Positions 37,501 through 46,239 of a stretch of 64,000 bases of DNA are shown in pieces. A program made the position numbers and the translations under genes. Position 1 is the first letter of the stretch; the number at the start of each line of letters is the position of its first letter. The DNA is from Notamacropus eugenii (taxonomy: Eukaryota; Chordata; Mammalia; Diprotodontia; Macropodidae): assembly GCF_028372415.1 (NCBI RefSeq), contig NC_092879.1, positions 94,770,241-94,834,240 of the forward strand. The letters run 5' to 3'. Under the pieces are notes generated by a model, which saw only the letters and a program-made list of their open reading frames with translations, was not told the origin of the DNA and did no database searches.

Positions 37501-40500
37501 GTCTCATGTTTCTGAGATCGAAAGTAGCATTTCAACTGTTCATTTCTGAGCAGAAAAAACCCAGTGTACTTCTAGTGGAATGAAAATAAGAATAACCCCT
37601 ATAAGTTTCTCCTATTATCCTCAGAAGAACAGCTAAGGGGCAATTGTTCCCATCCCCAAACCTTCACAGGAGCAACAGTCTTGCTAGAACTGTATGAAGC
37701 TGAAATGGCAATACTACCATAGTGGCTTCCTTTGGTTGAGATTTAGCTAACATCTGTTGTGAGTAGCACAGCAGAAAAAGTTGCTCCTAAGGTCTAAACG
37801 GTGTCTGCTTGCCACTGTTGTCCCTGAAATGTTCCCCGAAGTCCTGAGTTATCTGTTGAAGTGCTTTGTTTCCGGCAGTGATGGCACTGAAGGATTTACT
37901 CTGGCTCTCCTCTCTATATCAATATTTTCCTGCTTCTCCCTCCCTCTTCTTGCCTTTCCTCTCTTTCACTGCCTCGTCTCCTCTTCCTGCCTTACTCCGT
38001 TTCCCCCACCTTTCTTTCTTCCTTCTCCATATCTTGTAAGGGAAGCCTACTAATGGTCAGTCCAGGCTTTACTCAGCCACACTGGCGAGACTCAGAGTTC
38101 GATAGACTGCTGACACGTCTGCTCTTCTCTCCCAGGTCATTTGTCTTACTCAGATTTCCCTTGCCCTCACCAAAAATCAAACCCAAACAAACCATTACTT
38201 CTTTACTGTCAAGAAGAGCACTTAGGCCTTCAGGTTTCTTCTGCACAACCTAAGTGTCCCCAGCCCAACTGTGTCCAAGAGGGTACTTTACCTATGGGGG
38301 TTCGGCTGCAGTTGCTATCTGCCCAGTAGAAGCATTCAGACCAGGGCAGGACTTTTTGAAATGAAGCAAATAAATAATAGAGACTATAGGCAATGATGAC
38401 GTTGTAATAGATGGTTACAAATATTGAGATCAAGATCATGGTGATTCCCACACCTAGAAGAGAGGAGATCTGGTCACCGTGAGCACAAACTCGAAGGAAG
38501 TGAATGATGCAGGAAACCCCCTCAAGCGACTGGCCTCAGGACTCAAGCCTGGGAGGAAGAGATCTGTGTGGGACTAGTCTGATTGAAGGCTCTTTGCCTG
38601 GATCAAAGTAACAGGACCATCAGCGACATGTCTGGAATGTCTTCAAGTTTGCAGAGTGCTTTCTAGACATGAACAACCTGGAGCCTTTCAAAAGCCCAGT
38701 GAGGCAGGCACTGATGATGGTATTTGCTCCATTTTACAAAGGAGGAAAGCAGCTCAGGGACAATGGCCGTTGACACTTCACTTTAACAAGGGTCAAAGTA
38801 TCAAACGCAGAATATGAACCCAGGTCTTCCAGCCTCAAATCTGGCACTTAACCTGGGCTAGTTGAAATCTCTGCCTCTCCTTAGCCCCAGCTAAGGATAA
38901 ATATATCACTGTCTTGTTGCCAGTAGGGCCAGCAACAGAATGGGATGAGCTCACGTGAATGACATCAGGAGCAATAGAAATTGGAGACTTGCCTCAAACA
39001 AGGTGAAAACGTTTGCTGTGGTCCTTTCTATGGCAGTTTTTCTAACATGCACCAACCTATTAGCTCCGTCACCTTTCTCAAAATGTATTTTCATGGAGCA
39101 TTCCAAATATTCCTGACACTTTTTGGGAGTTAGCCCATAGCAAAGCATATCTGGGGTCCCGGGATTGGAATGGAGCCAAGGAATGCATCCATTGCACAGT
39201 GGAGCCCTGTTCTATAGGGTCCATCCAATACACACAGCAGAGCGCGCTGAGCTCCTCTGAAGCAGGCATTGGAAAAGAGATATGGAGGAAGAGATGCCAA
39301 AGGCAGTTACAAATCATTCATCCTCCAACCAATCAGGTTCTGGACACCAGGGCTGTGTCTCAGGGCAGTTGGAAGAGAGGAGAGAGGCAACTGAAGGCTG
39401 CTATTCTAGCATTGCTATTATACATCATATAGTTGGTTGACCCCAATCCCTCTCCTAGAAATTCGAGCATTCACTAAGGTGACCTTAGATGTAGAGACCA
39501 CTTGATAGCTTTTGCAATATGCTTTTGTATTATCTCATCCGAGCCTTGCCCCAGCCCTTCAACATTAACTAGGCCAGCTCTAGGCTGGAGAGGGGCAGGA
39601 AGAGGAGGCCAGAGAGAGAAAATGAAAGAGTGCTGGGAGAAAGTGAAGGCAGCGGAGGAGGGATGTGTCAAAATGAAGCATGAAGGCTGATGGAGTCCCA
39701 GAAGGGCCAGAGGAAAGCTGTAAAACTGGGGAGTGGGGAGGTTGGAAGAGGGCTGTGAGGAGGAAGGGATTTAACAAGGAAGTAGCTCTAATACCTACCT
39801 TGAAAAAGTGGCAGAACCCTCCAAACTGAAACCGGCCCCAGGCTGGCAAACTGTCCCAGTGAGCACTCCAAAAAGAACAAGGGCAGCCCCGCCAGTGCCA
39901 ACATTATTGCATAGGGTATGAGGAAGGCACCTTTCAAAGGGGAAAAGAAAACAAAATCATGTTTGCCTTCTCTGACTAAGGCATCAGGGACAGGACTTTT
40001 TGTTTCTGAAGTCGTTTCCTTTGGAATGAAATGGTCGACTTCTAAATGAGAAGATAGGTGCTTGTTAAAAGCTTCCTTCCAGACTTTGGAAAGAATTTCT
40101 CATTCAGAATTTGGATTCTAGTTTGAGTAAAAAGTCAAGCATTCAGCACTGCTTCTGATTGCAGGGAATGGTACCTGGAAATGTTGCTTGCCTCTTCGCT
40201 CAGTTAGTGGAAGAAACTGATCTAACAGTTCCTCATTACGTAAAGAGTGACAAAGATTTTTCCCCCCGATATTCCTGGTATTGTACAAGAACCTCAGATC
40301 TTTTCCTGATCATTAATGTTCATAGTCACTTCTAGATTTCTTGGGGACGGATTAACTTGTGTTTGAGTAATCAAAGTTTCTTGCACTTGATATGGAGCTT
40401 GCAGTCCACCAAAGCCCATATCTTTTTCAGACAGAATCCTGTCTAGCCCTGCCCTTAATCTGTGTTTGGAAAGTGGGTTTTGGAGTCCACGTTTAAGACT

Positions 40501-43500
40501 TACATTTATTCCTATTATGTTTCATCTTTTTTGCCGTAGCAAAAAACAACAACAACAAAGCCTAGCTTACCTTACCAGATGGCAGACATGAAAAGAAAAT
40601 TGCAGATCATTGGCCAGCTTTTCAGTTTATTGGCTTTGTAAAATGTTGGTGGAAGTAATCAAACTAGAGGCTAAAAAGAAGCTTGTGTAATGCAGGCAAG
40701 ACATTTCTTCGCCCCATGGCCCTCTCCCCTACTGAAATGGATAGCAGAATCTTTAACTTCACATATGCTAAGGAACTCCAAACTCTAACTTTTCCATCAC
40801 TTAACTGGAAAAGTCTGAAAGTTCCTTATATTCACTTCCAAGTGGACATACCCTTACGATGTGAACACCTAAGCCTTATTTGCATTGGTTCGTTGGGACC
40901 TGTGTAGGGGAGGGGGGATAATACAGTGAAAATCATCACTAGGAATGATCTAACCTTAAATTATACTGGTGGTATGATGGAATATCTAGTGTCAAACCAA
41001 AACCAAAACTACTTCATTGGGAAGAGAAAGAAAATACCTATTTTGAATTATTATGAAATTTAAGTGCTAAAGGGATTATTATCCCCATCTTTGAAATGAG
41101 ACAAATGTCTTTTGCCTCTTTTTGTATCCCTAGCACTTAGCATAGGGCCTGGTACATAGTAGGCATTTAGTAAATACTTACTGACTGACTGAATATGAGA
41201 ACAGTCACTGAAATGCCTAGGCTACGCAATTAGTAAATGTCAGAGCCACAATTTGAACCCAGGACTTCTTGACTCTAGGTCCCGGACCAGTACTCTATCA
41301 ACGACTACAAAGTGAGTTAAAACTTTCAGCTGGATAGTTTATCATTTCATTGATTCCTTAAGAGGATGCTAGCACATTTGGTTTATATTTAAACCTGAAA
41401 GAGAGGTAACATGTTCTAAACTGCATGGTGAGGGCAAGTTTGAAAAATTAGCTTAAGTATTTCTATGGAAGAAAATCTACCTGTTCTAGATAGTTTCGGA
41501 AAGAGGAAACACAAATTATGAATGGCCATGTGAAAAAAACAAAGTTCAGTTCGATTCAGGGATTCCACCTTATACCCATCAAATTAGCAAAAGGAGTGAA
41601 ATGCTGAGAGCCAATGCTGACGTGGCTTTGGAAGAGCAAGTGTGCCAAGAGTCTGTAGCTGGAAATCACTAAAGACCTCAACAATAAGTCTTACAGATGT
41701 ATCTGTCCCCTTAGACCCAGTAGCCTAAGGATCGTTGTCCCACCACTGTGAATGAGGGTATAAACCCTCTGGAGATTATTAACAGGCAGTGAAAACCTAT
41801 CAACATTAAAATGTTCTGAGCTTGGCTATTTGTCAGAGTAGCAACCCCTCCCTCCTCCCTCCAAATAACCCTGAAAACAAACTCTAGGTCTAACAATTAA
41901 GGAATGACTGAACAATGCATGACATATTATTGTGCCATAATAACAAACAAATAGGAAAAAAAAATCAAAGAAATATGAGGAGACCCAAGTACTGGCATAC
42001 ACGTAAGAAGTCAGATCCCAAAGAACAGGAAACACACAGACTCGAGCTGTGCATTTAAAGAGATCGGTCCCAGCAATGAATAATACGCAGAAAAAATGCT
42101 CCAAAGGGATGATGGAAACAAATGCAAAGACATTGGGGCATCTTTGGTTTTTCAGCCTATGTGCTTAACACCTGGTGGACTGTGGCAGACCAGGAGCACC
42201 TACACACTTGTTTCCAAGCTCTTCTTTTGTTTGCTTGTGTTTATTTGTCCTTTGTTTCTGATTTCTAGGTTTGAATACTTGCACTTAATAGAACGCAGAA
42301 TAAAACTGATTTTTTAAAAACATAAAACAACAATTGTCCTTTTTCCCTGACTATACTAAAGGCAAAAATCCTGCTTTCTGGCTCCTGATGTGATGAGGCC
42401 ACCTTGCAAAAACACGATTGTGCTGAAGTATAGGCTAAAGTGGCTGCTCTCGACTCTAGAGGCTGTTAAACCCAAGCAGTATTCAAAGAACCTGAAATGC
42501 CTGCCATAGCTTTTCAACCTCAACTAAATGTCCTGCCACTTGACCTATGACTCCTTTTCTTAATCTACCCACCTACCCCTCTGTTGGAGGTAACCCTGAT
42601 TGGTGAAGTGATCCAAAAAAAGATCAGTGGGAGGGAAGAGATATTTGAGAATAGTATGTGACTTCCGCATGTGTTAACTCATCTGAATAATCATATTCCC
42701 AGAATCTCGGAGCTGTATGTACCTCGGAGGCCATCTAGGCTAGCAAATACCTTTCCAAGAATGCCCTCTCTGGCATCCCCAACTGTTAGAGTTGACTTTG
42801 GAATCCATAGAGCCCAAATATGTTTTCTTTTATCCTGGTCAGAAAGAGAGGGGGGAAAACCTGTTGCAGGGTGCTAAGTTCAGGGCAACTACTCGCTAGA
42901 ATACACCACAAGGACTTAAAACTGGGATTGAGACTAGGGAGCATTTCTGGGGTCAGTCCTGGAAGAAACTTCTCATTGTAAGATGCATGTGGACCCCTTC
43001 CCGTGGGGCAGATCAGAAGAGGTCAACAGATTGCTCTACATGTCTCTCCATCATCCCAAACAGTTGATCTCTGAGCCACTGTAGCCAAACAAGGTCATGG
43101 CTCCTGATTCATCTTCTAGCAAAATCACACACGTGACTAAAAGAGCTTAAGCCAGCCGGAGTGGGGTTTCTGTGAGCAGCACCTAAGCCTGTAGTAACCA
43201 GGGCTCTTTTTTCCTTATCTGAAGGCCAGTATAAAAATTGTCATTCACCCAATTAAAAAGGGGACATGACACTAGAAGATCTCAAGCACAAAATCCTATT
43301 GTACTAAACAAAAGTCATGACAATGGCACAGTTTCATTGGTACTGGGAGAGAGTTATGAAATATAAGGGCACGTCACCTCTGCACTTTTATTGGAACCTG
43401 TAATTAGCAAGCAAATAAAATAGGGTGTAAGTGAAAAGTTGTTTCGACAGTACCAAGGGATTGTGCAATGCCTTCTTGCCTCCCTTTGTGTATCAGATTA

Positions 43501-45534
43501 GGATTCCATCCCCCCCCTTCTCATCATGGCCTACAAGCTATAAATAATGCCATGCACACCCTAGGCTTGAATTAAACTAGAAAAGCTTTGAGAAGAACCT
43601 GATTCAGATACTTCCCACTTGGATGAACTTGGGCACATCCCTGCTTAACCTCTCTGAGCCTCAGTTTCCTACAATGTCAAATCAAGGGATTGAACTAGCT
43701 GACTGTTGAGGTCTCTCCCAGTTCTAGGTCTATCATCATTTAAGACCTTGCTTTATCCAAAAACCCACAAATTTTGCAATTCAGTCTCTTCTGGCTCCAA
43801 AACGATGGCCATGTAGTCTTGTGCCTACAGGCTACAATGGAAGCAAATTGAGCATTTTAAAAGACTCCTCCTCCTACCTTTCCCTCTAGGAAAAAGTAAC
43901 ATAATGTTGTGGTTCAATAGACTTCCTAAGAGCTAGCTAGAGTCCTCTGATCTCTTCTTAGATTCAGATGGAGTAGAAGGAGGAACCCTTTACACGACAC
44001 ACTACTTATACAAGAGGTAAAGAAGCTTTCCACAAAGAACTTCCCACCTCCAGTGGGCAGAAGGTCTAATTTAATAGCCCATCTAGGATGTCTGCCTTCC
44101 AGGGACCTCGACTTCCCTGCCCCCTCCAATTTGTATTCTATAGACTTTATTGGTCACTCAGTGGACAGTTCTTTTAAAAGTATATTTTTAAAATACCTCC
44201 TCCATTCTGGTAAGTCAAATAAGGGAATCTCCAGACATTTCCCAGTCCTACTGCATATCCAACCATGGAGAGAAGATAATCAGATTTTTGGGACCAGTTC
44301 CCACGTTCCTGGTTCTCATCATTTTCATCCACATGGAAATTCTCCGATGAAGCAGTCACTTTCTGAAGGATGAGAGAAAAAACATCTTTGGTCACTAGAT
44401 GAGCTCTGTAGCCTAGGAAGCATCATACAAGGCATCCTTTCCCAAGGCCAGAGTGGCAGGGAAGGGGGAAGTCCAGAGGAGAAGAGTGGACCATGTGCTA
44501 ACTAAAAGCTCCATCGAGTTCTGGAGATTGCTAGACGTAGCTTATCTCACTTGGCCACTGGGCCTGGCCCCTGTCAGGACTCAAGTTTGGAAGGGCTGAG
44601 AGGGAAGGGAGGCTAGGTACCTCCTTCACTCAGTTCCAATTACATTTGATGAAAAATCAACAAGCCTCGATCCCATCCCAGGAAGAAGGAAATGGGGAGA
44701 AATTGAGACTCCAATAACAAATTCCCTAAAGGAGGAAAGTGCAAAGTCAACACCCTGAAGGCTCCTGGGAATCTTTGACAGATTGGATCACTAGGGGATT
44801 TCTGCCAAGAATTCACAGAGGGGGTCACTGGTACTCTCTTGGGATGTGGACCTGGAAAAGACAAGACCCTTTCTTCCCTGCCCAGAAGAGGGCAAGCAGA
44901 ATGATTGGGGGGGGGGGGGCAGCACCAAAGAGGGAGGAACCAGCCCTCTGTCTTAGAAGGCACCCCATTCTGCCCTCCCACTGCAACCATTAGGATAGCG
45001 TGGGGGAGGAGGGCAGAAAGGAAGGGCAGAGACGATTTGTGAACTGCAATGTGGCACTCCAAGATGCTCAAGGGAACGAGTGAGCCAGAGAGGCCCTGGC
45101 TCTCAGTTCTAACTGTTATCTCTGTGGCTCAGGCAGTCACCTGGCCTCGTCCTCCTGGTAAATAAGAGGGTAGGACTTGAGGGGCTTCTCAGACCCTTCA
45201 CACTTCTTCATCTTTGATACTGAGTCCACCTCAGCCCAGGAAGATCTCACCCCCCCCCCCGATTTCTGGGGCTCCCTGCCAGCCGCACTTGAACTCGCTA
45301 TGGAGTGGGCACGGAGGGCAGACACGGGACGGACAGAGGGAGGGAGGGAGCCGCGAGGAGGGAGGGAGGTGGAGAACGAGGACCTAGAGCAGGCGGAGTG
45401 AGGTGAGAACTGCCAGCTGCCCCAGCAGCGAAGCCCCCAGAGACACCCCCAGGCTGCCTCCACTGGACAGCCTCCGTCCTGGCCCATACCTCTTTGCCCC
45501 GTCGTAGGAAGGCAAGTAACTTGAACTTGTCCAT
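18904..45534 (-). CDS. SLC6A14: SLC6A14: Na+/Cl- dependent neutral and cationic amino acid transporter (ATB0,+), complete 14-exon coding region
   Basis: Joining 14 minus-strand exons gives an uninterrupted 638-residue protein (the human protein is 642). Coding exons: 45534-45490, 44362-44197, 39930-39799, 38453-38292, 37413-37275, 35137-35005, 32728-32588, 30226-29998, 26395-26270, 24597-24479, 23746-23647, 23362-23253, 20166-19999, 19050-18904. Every intron is GT-AG and every phase joins. Recognition is by near-identity to the SLC6A14 I know: [13 protein letters not shown] in TM1, [17 protein letters not shown] in TM3, [15 protein letters not shown] in TM6, LGLDSQFAS in TM8, and a C-terminus ending GNTKPE. 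The family member is a 12-TM plasma-membrane symporter that takes up neutral and cationic amino acids driven by Na+ and Cl-. The large second extracellular loop has a Cys pair (about residues 155 and 163) and several N-glycosylation sequons. No disabling change is seen. The closest alternatives, SLC6A5 and SLC6A9 type glycine transporters, fit less well. Confidence 0.97.
19767..19890 (+). repeat. L2 LINE 3' end
   Basis: GAGCTTTCTGAGGGCATGGA, CTGTCTTTTGCC and AGCACAGTGCCTGACACATA ending TTTGTTGACTGATTG. In the intron between exons 14 and 13 of SLC6A14. Confidence 0.75.
19999..20166 (-). CDS. SLC6A14: SLC6A14 coding exon 13 (residues 535-590): TM12
   Basis: Fifty-six codons, [20 protein letters not shown], then [20 protein letters not shown] and [16 protein letters not shown]. 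Acceptor CCAACAG ends at 20167; donor GTGAGT starts at 19998. Confidence 0.97.
21838..22095 (-). repeat. MIR-type SINE, antisense, near full length
   Basis: CCATTTGATCTTCTTAACCA, AAGATTGAGCAACTTGTCC, TCCTGACTCCAAGACCAG. In SLC6A14 intron 12. Confidence 0.7.
22476..22690 (-). repeat. Two MIR-type fragments, antisense, side by side
   Basis: GAGGAAGAAACTGAGGACCAG with TGACTTGGCCAAGG, then CACAGATGAGGAAACTGAAT with ATTGCCCAAGGTCC. Two copies of the same MIR part in a row. Confidence 0.65.
22993..23135 (+). mobile_element. tRNA-headed CORE-SINE, short form
   Basis: GGTGGATAGAGCACTAGCTA, GAGTCAGGAAGACCTGAATTC, CTAGCTGTGTGACCCTGGGC, AAGTCACTTAACCTGGG, ending in a C/A-rich tail. It ends about 120 bases from SLC6A14 exon 12. 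Confidence 0.8.
23253..23362 (-). CDS. SLC6A14: SLC6A14 coding exon 12 (residues 498-534): TM11
   Basis: Encodes [18 protein letters not shown] then [19 protein letters not shown]. The intron between exons 11 and 12 is under 300 bases. Acceptor CTGTTAG, donor ATG|GTAAGT, phase 0. Confidence 0.97.
23647..23746 (-). CDS. SLC6A14: SLC6A14 coding exon 11 (residues 465-497): TM10
   Basis: Encodes [20 protein letters not shown] then [13 protein letters not shown], the TM10 helix. Acceptor TTGCTAG, donor TATG|GTAAGC at 23646, phase 1. Confidence 0.97.
24058..24150 (+). mobile_element. MAR1-type SINE, 3' tail only
   Basis: ACTGGAGAAAGATATGGCC, AAGAAAACCCCATGGGC, AAAGTCAGACATGACTGAAC, then ACAACAAAAAA. 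Confidence 0.65.
24155..24345 (-). repeat. MIR-type SINE, antisense
   Basis: CATTTTGCAGATGAAGAAAT, GACTTGCCCAAGGTCACACA and GGGATTTGAACCCAGGTTCT; a good copy about 130 bases from exon 10. Confidence 0.75.
24479..24597 (-). CDS. SLC6A14: SLC6A14 coding exon 10 (residues 425-464): TM9
   Basis: Reads [20 protein letters not shown] then [20 protein letters not shown]. Acceptor TTTACAG ends at 24598; donor GTAGAA starts at 24478, phase 0. Confidence 0.97.
25548..25592 (+). repeat. (TG)n microsatellite
   Basis: About 20 TG units in intron 9 of SLC6A14. Confidence 0.97.
25593..25725 (+). repeat. L2 LINE 3' end
   Basis: GAGCTCCAAGAGGGCAAGGA, TCCTGTCTTATG, CAATAAATGTTTGACTGCA. Confidence 0.65.
26270..26395 (-). 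CDS. SLC6A14: SLC6A14 coding exon 9 (residues 383-424): TM8
   Basis: Encodes [32 protein letters not shown] and [10 protein letters not shown]. The LGLDSQF stretch contributes Na+ site residues in the family. Human has PGGPFW where this has PVAPFW, by memory. Acceptor CCTAG, donor ATAG|GTAAGC, phase 1. Confidence 0.97.
26960..27400 (-). repeat. Antisense MIR split by an L2 3' end
   Basis: MIR complement at 26970-27062 (CATTTTACAGATAAAGAAACT) and again at 27291-27400 (GACTTGCCTAAGGTCCTACA). Between them, 27063-27290 is plus-strand L2 (ATTAGATTGTAAACCCCTTG, GCGCTTAATCATTGTTGAA). Inside SLC6A14 intron 8. Confidence 0.6.
27585..27830 (-). repeat. MIR-type SINE pieces, antisense
   Basis: GAATCACAGATTTTAGAGCAG, AGGTGAGAAAGCTGAGGTCC and GGTTAAGTGACAGCC; worn. 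Confidence 0.5.
27836..28026 (-). mobile_element. MAR1-type CORE-SINE, antisense
   Basis: TTCTTGGCAAAGATCCTGGA, CATTTTACAGGTGAGGAAAC, TAACTTGCCCAGGGTCATCC, CAGACTCCAGGGCTGGCATT, ending at the head CACTACCCATTGACCCC. Confidence 0.85.
28374..29399 (-). pseudogene. Coding-like remnant of unknown parentage in SLC6A14 intron 8
   Basis: The minus strand opens at 29399 with [40 protein letters not shown] to 29211. In a neighbouring frame it goes on with [34 protein letters not shown] and [18 protein letters not shown], broken by at least one stop. A further open piece, [20 protein letters not shown], runs 28676-28374. Long low-stop stretches in changing frames, without introns, look like a worn processed copy. 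I do not recognise the parent and saw no clear poly(A) tail. It may be chance. Confidence 0.3.
29998..30226 (-). CDS. SLC6A14: SLC6A14 coding exon 8 (residues 307-382): TM6 and TM7
   Basis: The largest exon. Reads [20 protein letters not shown], then the TM6 core [20 protein letters not shown], then the TM7 stretch [19 protein letters not shown]. It contains the helix-6 unwound substrate and ion binding region known from family structures. Acceptor TTTTTAG, donor TCAG|GTATGA, phase 1 out. Confidence 0.97.
30775..31560. repeat. Cluster of MIR-type SINEs in both orientations
   Basis: Plus-strand MIR at 30835-30955 (GCTTTGGAGTTGGGACCTGG). Antisense MIRs at 31190-31275 (AAGACTTGCCCAAGGTCACA) and 31376-31560 (TTATCCCCATTTTACAGAAG). 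In SLC6A14 intron 7. Confidence 0.65.
31878..31903 (+). repeat. (AC)n microsatellite
   Basis: Thirteen AC units. Confidence 0.95.
32340..32540 (-). repeat. MIR-type SINE, antisense
   Basis: CAGCCAGTCCAACCCTCTGA, CAAGGAAACTAAGGTTCAG, GACTTGTCCAAGGTCATACA. It ends about 50 bases from exon 7. Confidence 0.7.
32588..32728 (-). CDS. SLC6A14: SLC6A14 coding exon 7 (residues 260-306): TM5 and extracellular loop 3
   Basis: Forty-seven codons, [20 protein letters not shown] then [20 protein letters not shown] ending KEAE. The NFT sequon is kept. Acceptor CGACAG ends at 32729; donor GTAAGG starts at 32587. A MAR1 SINE sits about 70 bases upstream (minus-strand sense) of this exon. Confidence 0.97.
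32796..33052 (+). mobile_element. MAR1-type CORE-SINE, full length
   Basis: Head CTAGAGGATGCTGCAATGGA, CORE CTAGCTGTGTGACCCTGGGC, body GGAGAAGGAAATGGCAAGCC, BovB/RTE-like tail GGGGCCATAAAGAGTCAGAC, end AACAACAACAAAG. The best copy in the window. Confidence 0.92.
33394..33590 (+). mobile_element. CORE-SINE with a third tail type
   Basis: Usual head and CORE (GGCTGTGTGACCCTGAGTAA) but then AGGCAGCTTTTTAAGTTGCA, TTTTGCCAACCTGCAAGTTC and AAATGAAATCACAGGCACAG, unlike MAR1 or MIR tails here. Confidence 0.65.
35005..35137 (-). CDS. SLC6A14: SLC6A14 coding exon 6 (residues 215-259): TM4
   Basis: Begins by completing Asp215, then [20 protein letters not shown] and [18 protein letters not shown]. The human equivalent of MDETG is MNETG as I recall, so one sequon appears to be absent here. 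Acceptor TTTTCAG, donor AAG|GTAATT, phase 0 out. Confidence 0.96.
35228..35465 (+). mobile_element. MIR-type CORE-SINE with L2-like tail
   Basis: CCTGGAGTCAAGAAAAACTG, CTCATCTGTATAATGGAGCT, GGTTGTTGTGAGGATCAAAT, AGCACAGTGCCTGGCACCCA. About 90 bases upstream (minus sense) of exon 6. Confidence 0.85.
36180..36355 (-). repeat. MIR-type SINE, antisense
   Basis: AAGAGCTGGAAGGGACCTTG, GGTTAAATGACTTAGTTGCC, AGTACCAGAGTCGAGCTCTG. Confidence 0.65.
37275..37413 (-). CDS. SLC6A14: SLC6A14 coding exon 5 (residues 169-214): glycosylated extracellular loop
   Basis: Encodes [11 protein letters not shown] through GQLPSEQYW. Sequons visible are NVS, NYS, NLT and NGT. The donor is GA|GTAAGT at 37274 (phase 2); reading on without splicing gives a TAA, so the exon end is well fixed. 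This is the fastest-changing part of the protein. Confidence 0.95.
38292..38453 (-). CDS. SLC6A14: SLC6A14 coding exon 4 (residues 115-168): TM3 and start of the large extracellular loop
   Basis: Encodes [20 protein letters not shown] (TM3) and then a loop with the Cys pair in [10 protein letters not shown] (seven residues apart, the spacing used by the SLC6 family disulfide) and the NCS sequon. Acceptor TTCTAG ends at 38454; donor GTAAAG starts at 38291, phase 1. Confidence 0.97.
38645..38870 (-). repeat. MIR-type SINE, antisense
   Basis: TTTGCAGAGTGCTTTCTAGA, CCATTTTACAAAGGAGGAAA, AATATGAACCCAGGTCTTCC. In SLC6A14 intron 3. Confidence 0.6.
39799..39930 (-). CDS. SLC6A14: SLC6A14 coding exon 3 (residues 71-114): TM2
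   Basis: Reads [19 protein letters not shown] then [19 protein letters not shown]. This is the TM2 helix and the conserved first intracellular loop. Acceptor AG is at 39932-39931 and donor GTAGGT at 39798. Phase 1 in and phase 1 out. Confidence 0.97.
41060..41310 (-). repeat. Antisense MIR split by an L2 3' end
   Basis: MIR complement before 41104 and from 41200 (GTAAATGTCAGAGCCACAAT, GAACCCAGGACTTCTTGACT). Between them, plus-strand L2 (GTCTTTTGCCTCTTTTTGTA, TACTTACTGACTGACTG). Confidence 0.65.
41560..42330 (+). mobile_element. L1 3' end, worn
   Basis: CCTTATACCCATCAAATTAG, ACAATTAAGGAATGACTGAA and TATTATTGTGCCATAATAAC are marsupial L1 3' text. Ends in an A-rich AAAAACATAAAACAAC tail. In SLC6A14 intron 2. 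Confidence 0.7.
43590..43740 (+). repeat. MIR-type SINE
   Basis: AACCTCTCTGAGCCTCAGTT, TTGAACTAGCTGACTGTTGA, TCTCCCAGTTCTAGGTC. Confidence 0.6.
44197..44362 (-). CDS. SLC6A14: SLC6A14 coding exon 2 (residues 16-70, first base of codon 71): N-terminal tail and TM1
   Basis: The acceptor ends TCCTTCAG at 44363 and the donor GTATTT starts at 44196 in phase 1. Carries the tail [20 protein letters not shown] and the TM1 signature [20 protein letters not shown]. In SLC6 structures this segment's unwound middle binds Na+, Cl- and the substrate. Confidence 0.97.
45490..45534 (-). CDS. SLC6A14: SLC6A14 coding exon 1 (residues 1-15)
   Basis: Encodes the cytoplasmic start, [15 protein letters not shown]. 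The human start is MDKLK, so the ATG is well placed. The donor GTATGG follows at 45489, phase 0. The human first exon is, as I recall it, two residues longer. It lies at the edge of a GC-rich promoter region and is the least conserved exon. Confidence 0.88.
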
Positions 45535-46000
45535 GCTGTGCTGGCTTTCGCGTCGTGTGTCTTCTCTGGGCTCTCTGCGCCTCCGAGGCAGGCTGGCTGG
45601 CTGGCTGGGCTGGGCTGGGCAGCGCCTTGGCAGGTGCAGGCTCCTCGGTCCCTACCTGGCAGACTGATACACCTTCCTCAGGGGTGGGACCATTTATGGA
45701 GGCTGCTCTACCCTCCCGCCCTCCAGTCCTCCCTCCCTCCGCCCCCCTGCCCCAGGCCCGGCCCGGGCGCCTTGTGTCAATCACGGGAAGGGCCCGACGG
45801 GAGCCCAGCTCTGACTTGGCCCGGGTTTGCCTGCACCCAGCCCGACTGGTGAAGGGCAGGGGTCACCTCAGAGCCCCTTTGCAAGCCTTCCCCCTTCCCC
45901 AGCCCCTGCCCTCCCCCTCCTCACCTGGGCTGCGATCCTGTCTCCTGGACTAGTGCTGATCCTTCCCCCCCCCCCCCCGTCCCCTCCCTCTCATCTTCCT
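45535..46000 (-). promoter_or_regulatory. SLC6A14: SLC6A14 promoter region, GC-rich, with a TATA-like/CArG box
   Basis: The DNA just above the start codon is GC-rich with clustered CpG. On the minus strand CCATAAATGG sits at 45699-45690, 156-165 bases above the ATG. It fits the CC(A/T)6GG pattern of an SRF site and also reads as a weak TATA element. A start of transcription near 45660-45670 would follow, which is inference. C runs around 45967-45979 and 45250-45261 may be poorly sequenced. Confidence 0.45.
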
Positions 46001-46239
46001 CTTCCCCCGCCCCATTCGTTCTCCTCAGACTGTCCAGAACACCTGGTACTCTCCTAACCGGCCGAATCTCTGCCCCACCATTAGCCCCCTCCAATTCCCG
46101 CCCCCCTAAAGCCCTCTCTATGCCTTCCAATCCTCCAGGACTTTTTAGCCCCCATCCCCATCCCCCAATGCTCTCTCCCTGCCTTCCTCGCAGCCTAGAG
46201 GGGCCTTAGTCTTTAGGGGACTCGTGCTCTCCTGGGGAA

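Noticed and set aside
37271-37507. Stop at the end of SLC6A14 exon 5 read as a truncation
   Set aside because: The TAA lies within the GTAAGT donor; splicing to 35137 restores the frame.
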